From Bacteroidota bacterium (lineage in GTDB: Bacteria; Bacteroidota; Bacteroidia; AKYH767-A; OLB10), in NCBI GenBank assembly GCA_016713445.1, contig JADJPB010000006.1, positions 186,001 through 250,000 on the forward strand: a DNA stretch of 64,000 nt, in the 5' to 3' direction. The notes below the pieces were generated by a model that was given only the letters and a program-made list of their open reading frames with translations, ran no database searches and was not told the origin of the DNA. The translations under genes and the position numbers were made by a program. Below are positions 1-9,757 of this stretch, piece after piece; position 1 is the stretch's first letter, and each line of letters begins with the position of its first letter.

Positions 1-1248
1 ATTCTCACGTGCCATCAACTGGGTAAGATCGATAGGGAAGCCAAACGTATCGTACAATTCAAATGCAAAATCGCCTGCAATTTTGTTAGTGGTGAGTGCA
101 TCAAATTTTTTAATTCCCGTATCGAGTGTTTTCAAAAATGAAATTTCTTCCTCTTGAATTACTCTTGCCACAAAATCTTCTTGTGCATGTAATTCAGGAA
201 ATACATGTTCAAACTGCTTTGAAATTACTTTCATCAATTTGTACATGAACGGATCTTTAATATTTAAAAACGTAAAGTTATACCGCAAGGCGCGACGTAA
301 AATTCGGCGAATTACATATCCGGCTTTATTATTTGAGGGAAGTTGTCCATCTGCAATAGCAAAAGAAATCGCGCGAATATGATCAGCAATAACGCGCATC
401 GCAATATCTGTTTTTTCAGATGTTCCGTACTTTATTCCGCTTGTTTCCTCAATAAATAGAATGCTGGGCATGAACACATCGGTATCGTAGTTCGATGTTT
501 TCGCTTGCAAGGCCATGCACAAACGCTCGAAGCCCATTCCTGTATCCACGTGTTTAGCAGGAAGTGGTTCGAGGGATCCATCCGACTTGCGGTTAAACTC
601 CATGAATACGTTATTCCATACTTCAATCACTTGAGGATGGCTTTCATTCACCAGTGATTTACCATCTACTTTTTTACGCTCTTCTTCACTGCGCAAATCA
701 ATATGAATTTCGGAGCAGGGTCCACAGGGGCCGGTCTCGCCCATCTCCCAGAAATTATCCTTCTTATTTCCTCTTAAGATGCGATCTTCCGCAATCCATT
801 TTTTCCAAAAGTCATAGGCATCCTGATCAAAAGCTAACTTCTCTTTAGCATCGCCTTCAAACACGGTCACGTAGAGGCGATCTTTCGATAATCCATACAC
901 TTTCGTCAACAATTCCCAAGCCCACTCAATCGCTTCTTCTTTAAAATAATCGCCAAACGACCAATTGCCCAGCATTTCAAACATGGTATGGTGATACGTA
1001 TCCACACCCACTTCCTCGAGATCGTTATGCTTTCCACTTACTCGTAAACATTTTTGCGTATTCGCAATACGAGTAGCTTTAGGGGGTTCATTACCGAGGA
1101 AAATATCCTTAAACTGATTCATCCCGGCATTGGTAAACATGAGGGTGGGATCGTTCTTTACCACGATGGGTGCGGAAGCGACAATGATATGTCCTTTGGA
1201 CGCAAAGAAATCGAGAAATGCTTGACGAATTTGGGAAGATGTCATCAT
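1..1248 (-). CDS. alaS: Alanine--tRNA ligase, N-terminal 416 residues (partial at window edge)
   Basis: Class II aminoacyl-tRNA synthetase that charges tRNA-Ala. The frame is open from ATG at 1248 (a second ATG at 1245) to the window edge, giving 416 of the roughly 870-880 residues usual for the family. The catalytic core is present: an N-terminal SSQIRQAFLDFFASKGH segment, HTMFEMLGNWSFGDYFK, GPCGPCSEIHID and VIRRILRRALR are typical AlaRS motifs. The editing and C-Ala domains lie outside the window. It is divergent from the M23 peptidase gene, and a TAnnTTTG box (1294-1301, minus strand) lies 45 nt upstream. No break is seen in this part. Confidence 0.96.
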   Translation of the reverse strand, partial: MMTSSQIRQAFLDFFASKGHIIVASAPIVVKNDPTLMFTNAGMNQFKDIFLGNEPPKATRIANTQKCLRVSGKHNDLEEVGVDTYHHTMFEMLGNWSFGDYFKEEAIEWAWELLTKVYGLSKDRLYVTVFEGDAKEKLAFDQDAYDFWKKWIAEDRILRGNKKDNFWEMGETGPCGPCSEIHIDLRSEEERKKVDGKSLVNESHPQVIEVWNNVFMEFNRKSDGSLEPLPAKHVDTGMGFERLCMALQAKTSNYDTDVFMPSILFIEETSGIKYGTSEKTDIAMRVIADHIRAISFAIADGQLPSNNKAGYVIRRILRRALRYNFTFLNIKDPFMYKLMKVISKQFEHVFPELHAQEDFVARVIQEEEISFLKTLDTGIKKFDALTTNKIAGDFAFELYDTFGFPIDLTQLMAREN

Positions 1249-1275
1249 ACTATAGGCTAACTTGGATAATTCTAT

Positions 1276-1283
1276 TATTTTTG
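1276..1283 (+). promoter_or_regulatory. Candidate -7 box for the M23 peptidase gene
   Basis: TATTTTTG matches the Bacteroidota -7 consensus TAnnTTTG and lies 28 nt before the ATG at 1312. No well-spaced -33 TTG is evident, so this is tentative. Confidence 0.45.
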
Positions 1284-1293
1284 TAAAGACCCG

Positions 1294-1301
1294 CAAAGTT
1301 A
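1294..1301 (-). promoter_or_regulatory. Candidate -7 box for alaS
   Basis: On the minus strand this reads TAACTTTG, a full TAnnTTTG match, 45 nt before the alaS ATG. It interleaves with the divergent box at 1276-1283, so the two promoters may compete for polymerase. Confidence 0.45.
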
Positions 1302-1311
1302 AATAAATCCC

Positions 1312-2283
1312 ATGGCCAAGACGAAGTATTATTTCAACACTGATTCCTTGAAGTTCGAGCGGGTTGTGGTAAGCTTTCGCAAGAAATTTTTTAGGGTATT
1401 TGGCTGGCCTTCAACGGCTGCCGTTTTTGGTTCGATTGTATTGCTATTTGCTTACAGCTTTTTGGACTCCCCTAAGGAGAAACAATTGAAGCGCGAATTA
1501 AGTGGAATGAGTCTGCAATATGAGTTGTTGCAGCAACGAATGGATTTGGCATCTGCCGTTTTGGAAGATTTGCAAAAGCGGGATGACCAGGTGTATCGAG
1601 TTATTTTTGAAGCCGAGCCCATTCCGAGTGAAGTACGTGAAGCGGGATCAGGAGGTGTGAATCGCTACAAGGAATTAGAAAATTTTAACAATGCTGAATT
1701 GATGGTGAATACATCGCGTACGATGGATAAATTATATCGACAGCTTTACATTCAGAGCAAATCGTATGATGAAGTTTTTGAGTTAGTGAAAAAGAAGAGT
1801 GATCTGTTAGCATCTATTCCAGCGATTCAACCCGTTACAAAAAGTGGCATTGCTCGTTTAGCTTCTGGCTTTGGTAGTCGCATACATCCCATCTACAAAA
1901 CATACATGATGCATACAGGTATTGATTTCTCAGCACCTATCGGCACCGAAATTTACGCTACGGGAAATGGAACCATTTCAAAAGTAGAATATAACGGTCG
2001 GGGCTATGGGAATAATGTGACAATCAATCACGGAATAGGATACGCCACACTTTACGGTCATATGAGTAAGGTGGCAGTTCGTCCAGGACAAAAAGTGAAA
2101 CGTGGTGATGTGATTGGATATGTAGGTAACACAGGCTCCTCAACAGGTCCACACGTGCATTACGAAGTAATTAAAAATGGACAGAAGATTAATCCTATCA
2201 ACTACTTCTTTAACGATCTTACTGCAGAGGAATACGACAAAGTGCGAGAGCTTGCGTCGCAATCCAATCAGTCTTTCGATTAA
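1312..2283 (+). CDS. Membrane-anchored M23 (LytM) family metallopeptidase
   Basis: Zinc endopeptidase family that cleaves peptidoglycan cross-bridges in the periplasm. 323 aa: a short cytoplasmic N-terminus, one membrane segment at about residues 34-50, a likely coiled coil at about 55-95, and a C-terminal LytM domain at about 190-295. The zinc ligands are visible: H201 and D205 in HTGIDF, and H281/H283 in HVH. The gene follows alaS divergently and precedes merR by 30 nt, an order common in Bacteroidota. It may act in envelope remodelling like other coiled-coil/LytM proteins; the specific substrate is not known. Confidence 0.9.
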   Translation: MAKTKYYFNTDSLKFERVVVSFRKKFFRVFGWPSTAAVFGSIVLLFAYSFLDSPKEKQLKRELSGMSLQYELLQQRMDLASAVLEDLQKRDDQVYRVIFEAEPIPSEVREAGSGGVNRYKELENFNNAELMVNTSRTMDKLYRQLYIQSKSYDEVFELVKKKSDLLASIPAIQPVTKSGIARLASGFGSRIHPIYKTYMMHTGIDFSAPIGTEIYATGNGTISKVEYNGRGYGNNVTINHGIGYATLYGHMSKVAVRPGQKVKRGDVIGYVGNTGSSTGPHVHYEVIKNGQKINPINYFFNDLTAEEYDKVRELASQSNQSFD

Positions 2284-2313
2284 TTTAAAAAACATCTCCT
2301 AAAACAATCTGCC

Positions 2314-2658
2314 ATGGCACCCATCATCGATTTCGACAAAGAGCCTGAAAAACTTTATTATCCTATTGGAGAAGTGGCGCAGATGTTTTCTGTAAATACA
2401 TCGCTCATTCGTTTTTGGGAGAAGGAATTTGAGGTCTTAAAACCCAAGAAAAACAAAAAAGGGAATCGACTTTTCACGCCTGCGGATGTGGAGAATATTC
2501 GGTTAATTTTTAGTTTAGTGAAAGAACGCGGATTCACGTTAGATGGAGCGAAGAAAATTATTGAAAGCAAGCAAGGGAAGTTGGAGAGAGAGTTAGAAAT
2601 AAAAACTACGCTTACTCATTTAAGAGGCTTTTTAGTGGAGTTGAAATCGCAACTTTAA
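2314..2658 (+). CDS. MerR family transcriptional regulator
   Basis: 114-aa protein with a MerR winged-helix DNA-binding domain at about residues 14-85. PIGEVAQMFSV, IRFWEKEFEVLKPKKN and NRLFTPADVENI are the expected helix-turn-helix and wing motifs. The short C-terminal helix has no cysteine cluster or ligand domain, so this is a minimal MerR-like regulator, not a metal sensor. It lies 30 nt downstream of the M23 gene and is probably co-transcribed with it. Targets cannot be inferred from the sequence. Confidence 0.88.
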   Translation: MAPIIDFDKEPEKLYYPIGEVAQMFSVNTSLIRFWEKEFEVLKPKKNKKGNRLFTPADVENIRLIFSLVKERGFTLDGAKKIIESKQGKLERELEIKTTLTHLRGFLVELKSQL

Positions 2659-2679
2659 ATTTAGATCGTTTTCTCTTTG

Positions 2680-2740
2680 CTAATTTTCTCGCAGCAGTTC
2701 TTCGCTATTTTTCTCGCAAAGGCGCAGAGGCGCTAAGCCA
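2680..2740. repeat. Dispersed CTCGCAAAGGCGC repeat, copy 1
   Basis: Contains TTTTCTCGCAG and TTTCTCGCAAAGGCGCAGAG, related to copies near 35.35-35.57 kb and 51.55-51.78 kb. Purely intergenic, lying after the MerR gene. Confidence 0.6.
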
Positions 2741-2785
2741 TTCGGTCGCTTTCTCTTGGCTAATGCTTCTCGTAAATGTACGAAG

Positions 2786-2923
2786 TTAATTTTGAGATTT
2801 TGCGCTCATCTTAAAAGAAAAAGATTTATGTATGACGAAGCTCAAAGCGCCGATGGAAATGGCGGAGACAGCGCGCGCGATGGTTGGATACCAATCGAGT
2901 TGACGAATCAGGAAACGCATCAT
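2786..2923 (-). CDS. Possible 45-aa small protein of unknown function
   Basis: A short open frame begins MMRFLIRQLDWYPTIARAVS and continues with a hydrophobic stretch (ISIGALSFVI). It occupies most of the 310-bp space between merR and hldD. I recognise no family. It could be a real small membrane peptide, a remnant of a longer gene, or chance; no promoter or conserved neighbour supports it. Confidence 0.2.
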   Translation of the reverse strand: MMRFLIRQLDWYPTIARAVSAISIGALSFVIHKSFSFKMSAKSQN

Positions 2924-2968
2924 GATATAATTTAGTGCAAGTATTTTTGAACAGTTGCTCTCATCTCA

Positions 2969-3934
2969 TTAAAAATATTGTTGGTTCGAGAGATAATTTT
3001 TTACATAATCAGTAACTCCATCTTCCAAAGAAGTAAATGGCTTATTATAACCGGTTTTGATTAACTTCTGCATATTCGCCTCTGTGAAGTACTGATACTT
3101 ATCGCGAATATCGGCAGGAATATCAATAAATTGAATCTTAGTTTCTTTGTTTAAGGCTTTAAAAGTTGAGTCTGCCAAATCGTAAAAAGAACGAGCTTTT
3201 CCGGTTCCTAAATTAAAAATCGACGATTCTACTTTATTTTTCATCAGGTACAAACATACTTCAACAACATCCTTCACGTATACAAAATCGCGCAATTGCC
3301 ATCCGTCTTTATACTCGGGACGGTGTGAGCGAAACAACTTTACTTCACCCGATTTATTAATTTGATTGAAGGCATGAAATATAACTGATGCCATTCGAGC
3401 TTTATGAAATTCATTGGGACCATAAACATTAAAAAATTTGAGTCCGGCCCAGAAAGGTGGATGCTTCTCCTGCTTCAACACCCACAAATCGAATTGCTGT
3501 TTCGACCATCCATAAGGATTTAAGGGTTGCAATTTTGGGAAGATGGAATGATCGTCGTCGTATCCAAATTCTCCTTCACCATACGTTGCTGCAGAGCTTG
3601 CATACACGAATGGGATTCCTGCATCCGAACAAATATTCCAAAGTGTTTGCGAATAGTGAACATTGAGGCGATCAAAAATCGCCACATCAAACTCCGTGGT
3701 ATCCGTTCGCGCTCCGATATGAAAAACAAATTTCACTTCCTTACTATTTTTGATTAGCCAATCGGGAAATACATCACGATGAATTTCCTGAGAAAACTTT
3801 TTTCCTGCTAAATTTTTTTGCTTTTCAGGATTGCTGAAATCATCAACGATCACAATGTCAGAAAATCCATCCTGATTCAATCGACTCACCAAACAACTTC
3901 CAATAAATCCAGCGGCGCCAGTTACTATTATCAT
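2969..3934 (-). CDS. hldD: ADP-glyceromanno-heptose 6-epimerase
   Basis: Extended short-chain dehydrogenase that converts ADP-D-glycero- to ADP-L-glycero-D-manno-heptose for the lipopolysaccharide core. 321 aa, the usual length. The NADP-binding loop GAAGFIGS is at residues 6-13, the family-typical GARTDTTEFD at about 74-83, and the catalytic Y141xxxK145 lies in PYGWSKQQ. The ATG follows the mqnD stop by one base, so the two genes are probably co-transcribed and translationally coupled, although their pathways are unrelated. Confidence 0.93.
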   Translation of the reverse strand: MIIVTGAAGFIGSCLVSRLNQDGFSDIVIVDDFSNPEKQKNLAGKKFSQEIHRDVFPDWLIKNSKEVKFVFHIGARTDTTEFDVAIFDRLNVHYSQTLWNICSDAGIPFVYASSAATYGEGEFGYDDDHSIFPKLQPLNPYGWSKQQFDLWVLKQEKHPPFWAGLKFFNVYGPNEFHKARMASVIFHAFNQINKSGEVKLFRSHRPEYKDGWQLRDFVYVKDVVEVCLYLMKNKVESSIFNLGTGKARSFYDLADSTFKALNKETKIQFIDIPADIRDKYQYFTEANMQKLIKTGYNKPFTSLEDGVTDYVKNYLSNQQYF

Positions 3935-3935
3935 T

Positions 3936-4775
3936 CTATTTTATTTCGGTAATGAAAATGGGTTCAACACATTTCGGGAGCAAATTTACTTGATGTCCAT
4001 AACTCAACAAAAGATTTATTGCTTCACGACCTTCAGTGCCCAAATCTATTGAAAATTGATTCACATAAAGATCAATATGCTTTTGTTGAACTTCGGATGA
4101 CAATTCCTGTGCGTGTTGCTGAATATAATCTCTAGAATCCTGAGGATGTTCAAAAGCCCACTTCACGCTGTCGGCAATTCCTTTTTGGATAGACTCCTTT
4201 ACTTCTTGGGGCAAATCTCTTCGTATAGCAATGCAACCCAAGGGAATAGGCTTATTAAATCTAGCTTCCCAATATTCACCTAGATCAGCTACTTTCTTCA
4301 ATCCACGTTTGGCATAGGTAAATCGGCTTTCGTGGATTATCAATCCGAGGTCAAAATCTCCCTTCAACACCTCATCTTCAATCCCCGAAAAGATCACTTC
4401 TGTTTTATTGGTTACTTCTGGAAAAAAGATACTCAATAGAAGATTCGCGGTTGTATATTTCCCTGGAATAGCAACCTTTAGCTCACCTGCTTTGCTTAAG
4501 TCCACCTGATTCTTTGAAATCAACAAAGGCCCGCAATTTCGACCTAAAGCTGCTCCAGAAGAAAGAATTTGATACTTATCAGAAACAGAAGCATAGGCTG
4601 CAAAGCTCAATTTGCTAATTTCCATTTCCGAAGTCAAAGCAAGGCGATTCAATTTTTCGACATCAAATAATTGTGCTTCTACATCATATTGGAAAGAAAA
4701 TCGATGATGTAAGAGCGCTTCAAAAATAAAAGTATCATTGGGACAAGGTGAGAAGCCAAGTTTTAAGGTATTCAT
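3936..4775 (-). CDS. mqnD: 1,4-dihydroxy-6-naphthoate synthase (futalosine menaquinone pathway)
   Basis: Periplasmic-binding-protein-fold enzyme that cleaves cyclic de-hypoxanthine futalosine to 1,4-dihydroxy-6-naphthoate. 279 aa, a usual length, starting KLGFSPCPNDTFIFEALLH, the family's conserved N-terminus. There is no signal peptide, as expected for the enzyme and unlike a transport binding protein. It stops with TAG one base before hldD. A TACCTTTG box ends 5 nt before the ATG, suggesting a leaderless mRNA. A UbiD-type decarboxylase that could act later in the same pathway is encoded 1.3 kb away. Confidence 0.92.
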   Translation of the reverse strand: MNTLKLGFSPCPNDTFIFEALLHHRFSFQYDVEAQLFDVEKLNRLALTSEMEISKLSFAAYASVSDKYQILSSGAALGRNCGPLLISKNQVDLSKAGELKVAIPGKYTTANLLLSIFFPEVTNKTEVIFSGIEDEVLKGDFDLGLIIHESRFTYAKRGLKKVADLGEYWEARFNKPIPLGCIAIRRDLPQEVKESIQKGIADSVKWAFEHPQDSRDYIQQHAQELSSEVQQKHIDLYVNQFSIDLGTEGREAINLLLSYGHQVNLLPKCVEPIFITEIK

Positions 4776-4780
4776 TTGTG

Positions 4781-4788
4781 CAAAGGTA
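4781..4788 (-). promoter_or_regulatory. Candidate -7 box for mqnD-hldD
   Basis: Reads TACCTTTG on the minus strand, a full TAnnTTTG match, with only 5 nt between it and the mqnD ATG. Transcription would start at or within a few bases of the start codon. No good -33 TTG is visible. Confidence 0.5.
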
Positions 4789-4847
4789 GTTGAATGAAGA
4801 AAGTAACATCTGAAAATTTTTAACGTACTTTATGCCGACAATATTGG

Positions 4848-5978
4848 ATGATGAGCACATTAATAAAGCCTGAAAGCGCTGGCAGGGTCAACCGATCGGG
4901 CAGAATGCTTTTCTTTATTAATTTAATTGCAGCTTTTCTGCTTTTAATTGCTCAGGCATCATCTTCCATCAGTCCGGCTACCTTTTGGCCAGCAGGTATG
5001 TTTGCCAATTTATATCCTATTTTCTTACTTTTAAATATATGTTTCTTAATTTATTGGGGACTACGACGACACAGGCTCATCTTTTTATCTGCAGCTATAA
5101 TCTTAATCGGATACGACAAATGTGCAATGCTTTATCAACCCGCTTTAGCTAAATTCGATGTCAAGCCACCTAAAAATGCATTCAAAGTAATCTCCTTCAA
5201 TGTTCGTTTATTTGACTTGTACAATTGGACTGGCAATTTAAAAACCAGAAAGAAAATCTTCGACTATTTACACTCAGAACACCCTGACATTTTATGCATA
5301 CAAGAATATTTTCACAGTGACGAAGGAGATTTTCAAAATAATAAAGCGATAAGAGATTTACTAAAACTGCCTCATAGTTCCATTAAATATTCTATCACAT
5401 TAAGAAAATCTCAGCATTGGGGGATAGCTACTTTTTCAAAATACCCCATCATCAACGAAGGCACTTTATTCTACACAGAAGGGAAATCTAATTTTGTTTA
5501 TATTCAGACATAATCATAAGCATGGATACCATTCGTGTTTACAATACACATTTGCAATCGAATCATTTCAAGAAAAATGAATATGATTTCATAGAACACG
5601 CCGACAGTATTGTTGCCGATAAAAAAATAAAAAAACACAAAGAGCATTTTAAGGCGAATTCGCACAGCGGTTGTGAAGCGAAGTGAGCAAGCAGATTTAC
5701 TAAGAGCACATATCGAACAATGCCCTTATCCGGTATTGGTATGTGGTGATTTTAACGACACACCTTACTCCTATCCTTACCAAACCATTAAACGCGATTT
5801 AAAGGATTCATTTATTGAAAAAGGCGAAGGATTTGGAAGCACCTATTTTAGCTTACCTTTAAAATTTCGCATCGACTACATTTTACACAGTTCCGAATTT
5901 AAAACATATTCCTTCCGCACGAAAGAAGTAAAATTAAGTGATCATTATCCGATACAAAGTTGGTTTAGCCTCCCGTGA
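4848..5978 (+). CDS. Membrane-anchored endonuclease/exonuclease/phosphatase family protein (two frame breaks)
   Basis: Metal-dependent phosphoesterase fold (DNase I / sphingomyelinase superfamily). About three N-terminal membrane segments (residues 20-40, 50-70, 75-95) precede the catalytic domain. Superfamily motifs occur in order: VISFNVRLFD, CIQE, YNTHLQS, CGDFNDTP and SDHYPI. The frame is lost at about 5505-5511 and regained at about 5650-5656; the middle 150 bases encode the expected YNTHLQS segment in another frame, so the two indels compensate. I read them as sequence errors. Substrate is unknown; it could be a nucleic acid or a lipid phosphodiester. Confidence 0.8.
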
Positions 5979-6092
5979 TGTTAGTTTTTAGTTTTTAGTT
6001 GTTAGTTTTTAGTTGTTAGATGTAGATACTAGATGCTAGATGCTAGAACAAGTAGAAGCCAGTCGCGAGGCTTCGCGACCAGAAGCTAGAAG
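5979..6092. repeat. Low-complexity TTAGTTTTTAG / TAGATGCTAGA repeats with a palindrome
   Basis: Short direct repeats of TTAGTTTTTAGTTG and TAGATGC are followed by the palindrome TCGCGAGGCTTCGCGA (6063-6078) and by CCAGAAGCTAGAAGCTA. The last motif recurs at 58145 beside another minus-strand 3' end, and the palindrome recurs at 18979 and 33189. It sits between two converging genes. Confidence 0.65.
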
Positions 6093-8017
6093 CTATCCTT
6101 CCTCTGCTACTGCACCGCGTTTGTAGAGTTGTTGAGCGTATTTTAACGAGGGTGATTTGATAAATTTTCCGAGTCCAAGTTTATCCCAGATAGCATCAAC
6201 TCTTTCAATTGTTTTTTGATCAGAGACTAAGATGTTGGGCCAGTCGCGATGAAAATCGTCGAACTCTTTTAATTTACGCGTGCCATCGTATGCAACATGA
6301 TTTACTTCGCTTACATGTTGAGAAGGAAAATCAAAATGATCGCGACGCGGATCGAAGTTATTGGAGAAACGCCATACAGCATCAGCAATGTCGGAGATAT
6401 CCATAGTATGTTCCAAAAGATAAGCACTTTTACAGAGGCGAAAGATCCGTCTGCAAAAAGTTTTTGAGCCATCTCTCTCACATGACCTTTTTTATTTTTT
6501 TCGATGGAAACAAAAACGATTGGAATTCCAAAAGGAAGTAATTTCACATTGACATCTTTCAACTCCGGGAATTGCTTCACACAAATTGAAATCGTAATCA
6601 TGCTATTTTTAAGCTGGTTTACATCCACACTTACCTTCGGACTATTCGGCAATAATTCCTCGACATGTTTTTTCGTTGCATCCACGCCCATCTTCCCGCC
6701 AAATGCCATGGTAGAACAGGAATGATCCAATACGTCGGTTGGACCTTGAGAGTAGGAAATATCTCTTAACGGATCTACATTTTCAGAAATATACTTTGCT
6801 ACTTCCCATTGATCGTGAATATTCACGTCTCCATCAACAACGACCAACATTTTAGTGAACATCATTTGTCCGGCGCCCCAGAGAGAATTCATCACTTTTA
6901 ATGCTTGACCTGGATAATCTTTTTTGATTTTTACAATCACTAAATTATGAAAAACTCCTTCTACTGGCAGCACCATATCCAATATCTCTGGCACCATCGT
7001 CATCTTGATGGGTGCTAAGAAAATTCTTTCGGTTGCTTTTCCGATCCATGCATCTTCTTGCGGAGGAATGCCAACAATGGTACACAAATACACAGGATTT
7101 TTTCTGTGTGTAATGGCGGTGATATGAAACTTAGGATACATATCGGCCAAAGAATAATAGCCTGTATGATCACCGAAAGGTCCTTCTAAAATATAATCTT
7201 CTTCAGGATCAAGGTAACCTTCAATTACAAAATCCACATCAGCGGGAACATGCATATCGATTGATATACATTTTACCAACTACACTTTTTTCTTTCTCAA
7301 AAATCCAGCGAGCATGAATTCATCTACGCCATCAGGCAAAGGTGCGGTTGCGGAATACGTGTAAGCAGGATCACCACCGATAGTAACGGCGACGGGCATA
7401 CGCAAACCGAGTTTTTTATATTCGTTAAAATGTCGGGCCGACACTTTATGACGATGCCAATGCATGGCTGTCATCGTCGGGCCAAACACCTGCATGCGAT
7501 ATAATCCCACATTACGAATTTGAGTTAAAGGATCACGTGTCTGTATCACGGGCAAGGTAACAAATGGACCCCCATCTTCTGGCCAACACGTAAGTACAGG
7601 TAACTTTGTAATATCGGGATCCTTCATCACCACTTCTTGACAAGCTCCTCTCCCACTAATTTCTTTTGGCATCCACGAAGCAATTTCACCGAGCTGGGGA
7701 AGCATCTTCAGTTTATCCAACATCGAGTGCTTAGGTCCGGTTAACATTTTAAAAAGGCTTTCGATTTCAGCAGCCACATCATCCAACTTCTCCACGCCGA
7801 GTGCCATCGCCATACGCTTTTCGGTTCCCATGGAATTAATCAGCAACGGAAAATCATATCCAGTATTTTCAAATAATAATGCAGGTCCGTAATCCTTCGA
7901 AATGCGATCTGTAATTTCTGTGATTTCCAACTTCGGATCCACATACTCCTTGATGCGCACCAATTCGTTGGCCTTTTCGAGTATTTGAATAAAATGATTT
8001 AAATTTTTATACGCCAT
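6093..8017 (-). CDS. UbiD-family decarboxylase, probable menaquinone biosynthesis type (one indel, one in-frame TAG)
   Basis: Prenylated-FMN-dependent (de)carboxylase family. About 641 aa over the full span, longer than classical UbiD (about 490) and in keeping with the menaquinone-associated SCO4490-like group. Visible signatures are GRGACQEVVMKDPDITKLPV, MHWHRHKVSARHF, EDYILEGPFGDHTGYYSLA and a C-terminal WRFSNNFDPRRD. The frame is interrupted by an in-frame TAG at 7280-7282, where a sense codon is expected within KKKV-LVKC. A second break is one missing T near 6415. With mqnD nearby, late futalosine-route decarboxylation is the likely role; the family assignment is sure, the pathway inferred. 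Confidence 0.85.
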
Positions 8018-8059
8018 GATTTCAATTCATCAAATAACAAATTACTCCGCCTAATGTTT

Positions 8060-8960
8060 TTAATTTTCGAAAGAAACGTATTCATAACGATTTGTCAAAT
8101 GCGTATCTCTTCCGGAGCGGGTAAGATCCGTCTCGTAAATAGTTTCTTCTGATATGCGTCCTTCGTCATCGTACATCAGACGCGTTCGCGAAATCACAAA
8201 ATCATTTTGATCCGACAGCGACTCTTCAATCACCCGACCTTGTTCGTCGTAATCGAAAGTGGTAATACGCACATGTGAACTTTTAGCAATCTTACGCTTA
8301 ATTCTTCCCAATGCATCATACTCTGTATGCAATTGCGAAATCATTTTGCTATTCTCATTAAAGCGAGAAACATAAGTCTCCCTGTTTTCTTCGTCGTAAT
8401 CGATCTCCACATAACCCGACAATTGATCGTTCTCATCATAATCTTCTTCCTTGATCAAATTCGATTTCTCATCGTATGAAAAGCGATAACATTTATTTCC
8501 ATCCATAGGTGATGTAATCTTTCGAACCATTAATTTCGATTGATCATCATATTCCAAATCCTCTTCAGCTTCAAATTCTCCATCGGCATCATAGCGCAAG
8601 ATCTTTTACCACCTCTGCATTCTCTCCGTAAACATATTCTGTGCGTTCACCTTCATCCTCGCCATAAAACTTAACGATCTTCGTTGGATTTCCATCTGCA
8701 TTACGAGTAGTCACAAACCTTTCTGAGATTCCATCTTCCGGAATTTCCAAGAGATGAATTAAGAGCCGACCATAATCATCATAAGTATAAGAATGAACTT
8801 CCTCAAGTTCACCATCCATATCATGTTTTTTCTCCAGCACTAATAAATTCTTCTCGTTGTACTCTTCCTCTTGTGTCAACACTTCTGGAGTAGAGTCTTG
8901 CTCGGAAACACTTCGCAACAAAGATCTAATGGGAGTTGAATATTTTCTGATCGCTTTCAT
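8060..8960 (-). CDS. Acidic YD-repeat protein, no signal peptide (one frame break)
   Basis: About 300 aa, very rich in Asp and Glu, with repeats of the form YDxxGRI / YDEEGR every 20-25 residues (for example SYTYDDYGRL, TEYDALGRI, FDYDEQGRV, MYDDEGRI), as in YD/RHS repeats. There is no secretion signal, RHS core or toxin domain. The frame breaks at about 8600-8607, where one extra base (or two missing) separates ...AEVVK from ILRYDADGE. The 5' end overlaps the DUF454 gene by 35 nt. Function is unknown; a cytoplasmic beta-sheet repeat protein is all that can be inferred. Confidence 0.65.
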
Positions 8961-9396
8961 CGGCAGATTTATTTTCTAGATTTAATTTTCTATTTAATGG
9001 GATAATTTTCGTATCCGTTTTCCTTGTTTTCACGGAGAGAATATATCCATCAATTGCCAGCATCGAAACTAGCACCACCCACTTCACATACTCTACTTGA
9101 ATCACATAAAAAATACTAATAGTTAGACTAACGGTCACCATAGCGATGGCCAAGATTTTTGTCTTTACACGCATGCCCTTGCCTCTTTTCCAATCCATGA
9201 TTTGCGGGCCGATATGCGGGTGCGACAACAACTTTCGCAAGAGTTTTGGTGATCCTTTCGCAAAACAAAACGACGCTAGGATAAAAAACACCAATCCGGG
9301 CATCAAGGGAAGAATAATTCCGATGATCCCCACCACTACGAAAATGATTCCGAAGGTGATCCAAATGGGTTTGGGGAGATGGATTTGTAGGCGCAT
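8926..9396 (-). CDS. DUF454 (YbaN-like) inner-membrane protein
   Basis: 156 aa with hydrophobic segments at about 10-45 and 88-122. The family signature is clear: IIGIILPLMPGLVFFILASF, FCFAKGSPKL and IGPQIMDWKRGKGMRVKTK follow the order found in YbaN-type proteins. The function of this family is not established. It overlaps the following YD-repeat gene by 35 nt, so the two are probably translated from one message. Confidence 0.85.
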   Translation of the reverse strand: MRLQIHLPKPIWITFGIIFVVVGIIGIILPLMPGLVFFILASFCFAKGSPKLLRKLLSHPHIGPQIMDWKRGKGMRVKTKILAIAMVTVSLTISIFYVIQVEYVKWVVLVSMLAIDGYILSVKTRKTDTKIIPLNRKLNLENKSADESDQKIFNSH

Positions 9397-9757
9397 AAAT
9401 TAATCGACTGATCTATATAGCTATAAGAGATCTGTGTATTAATTGCAAAAATAGTGAAGTTTTGCTTCACCCTAGGAAACATCCTTCATATAGAAGTCTC
9501 TTTTGGTGGGTTTCTTAAAGCAAAAATTTAAAAAAACACATCAACCATTGATCACGTTTTTCTTCCATTAAAAAAGTCCCACTTCCTTTTTTATGCAAAA
9601 GCAGCATAATTCCACATTATTTAGTCGTTAATTTTTCTTAAATTTGAGTTTAAGTTCAAGTATAATAAAAATGAAAAACTAAGCTGAACAATATCCAATC
9701 ATCCAATTTTATACTGATCATACGAATCATTGGTATAAATTTCATAAATAAAATCTC
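9397..9757. other. Divergent intergenic region, no gene seen
   Basis: AT-rich region between the DUF454 gene (minus) and the propeller gene (plus). It contains a small hairpin GTGAAGTTTTGCTTCAC at 9454-9470 and a TAnnTTTG match, TAAATTTG, at 9639-9646 on the plus strand. If used, that box implies a leader of more than 100 nt for the propeller gene. No small ORF or RNA could be supported. Confidence 0.4.

Noticed and set aside
8060..8960. RHS toxin
   Set aside because: Only YD repeats are present: no signal, no RHS core motif and no C-terminal toxin or immunity gene.
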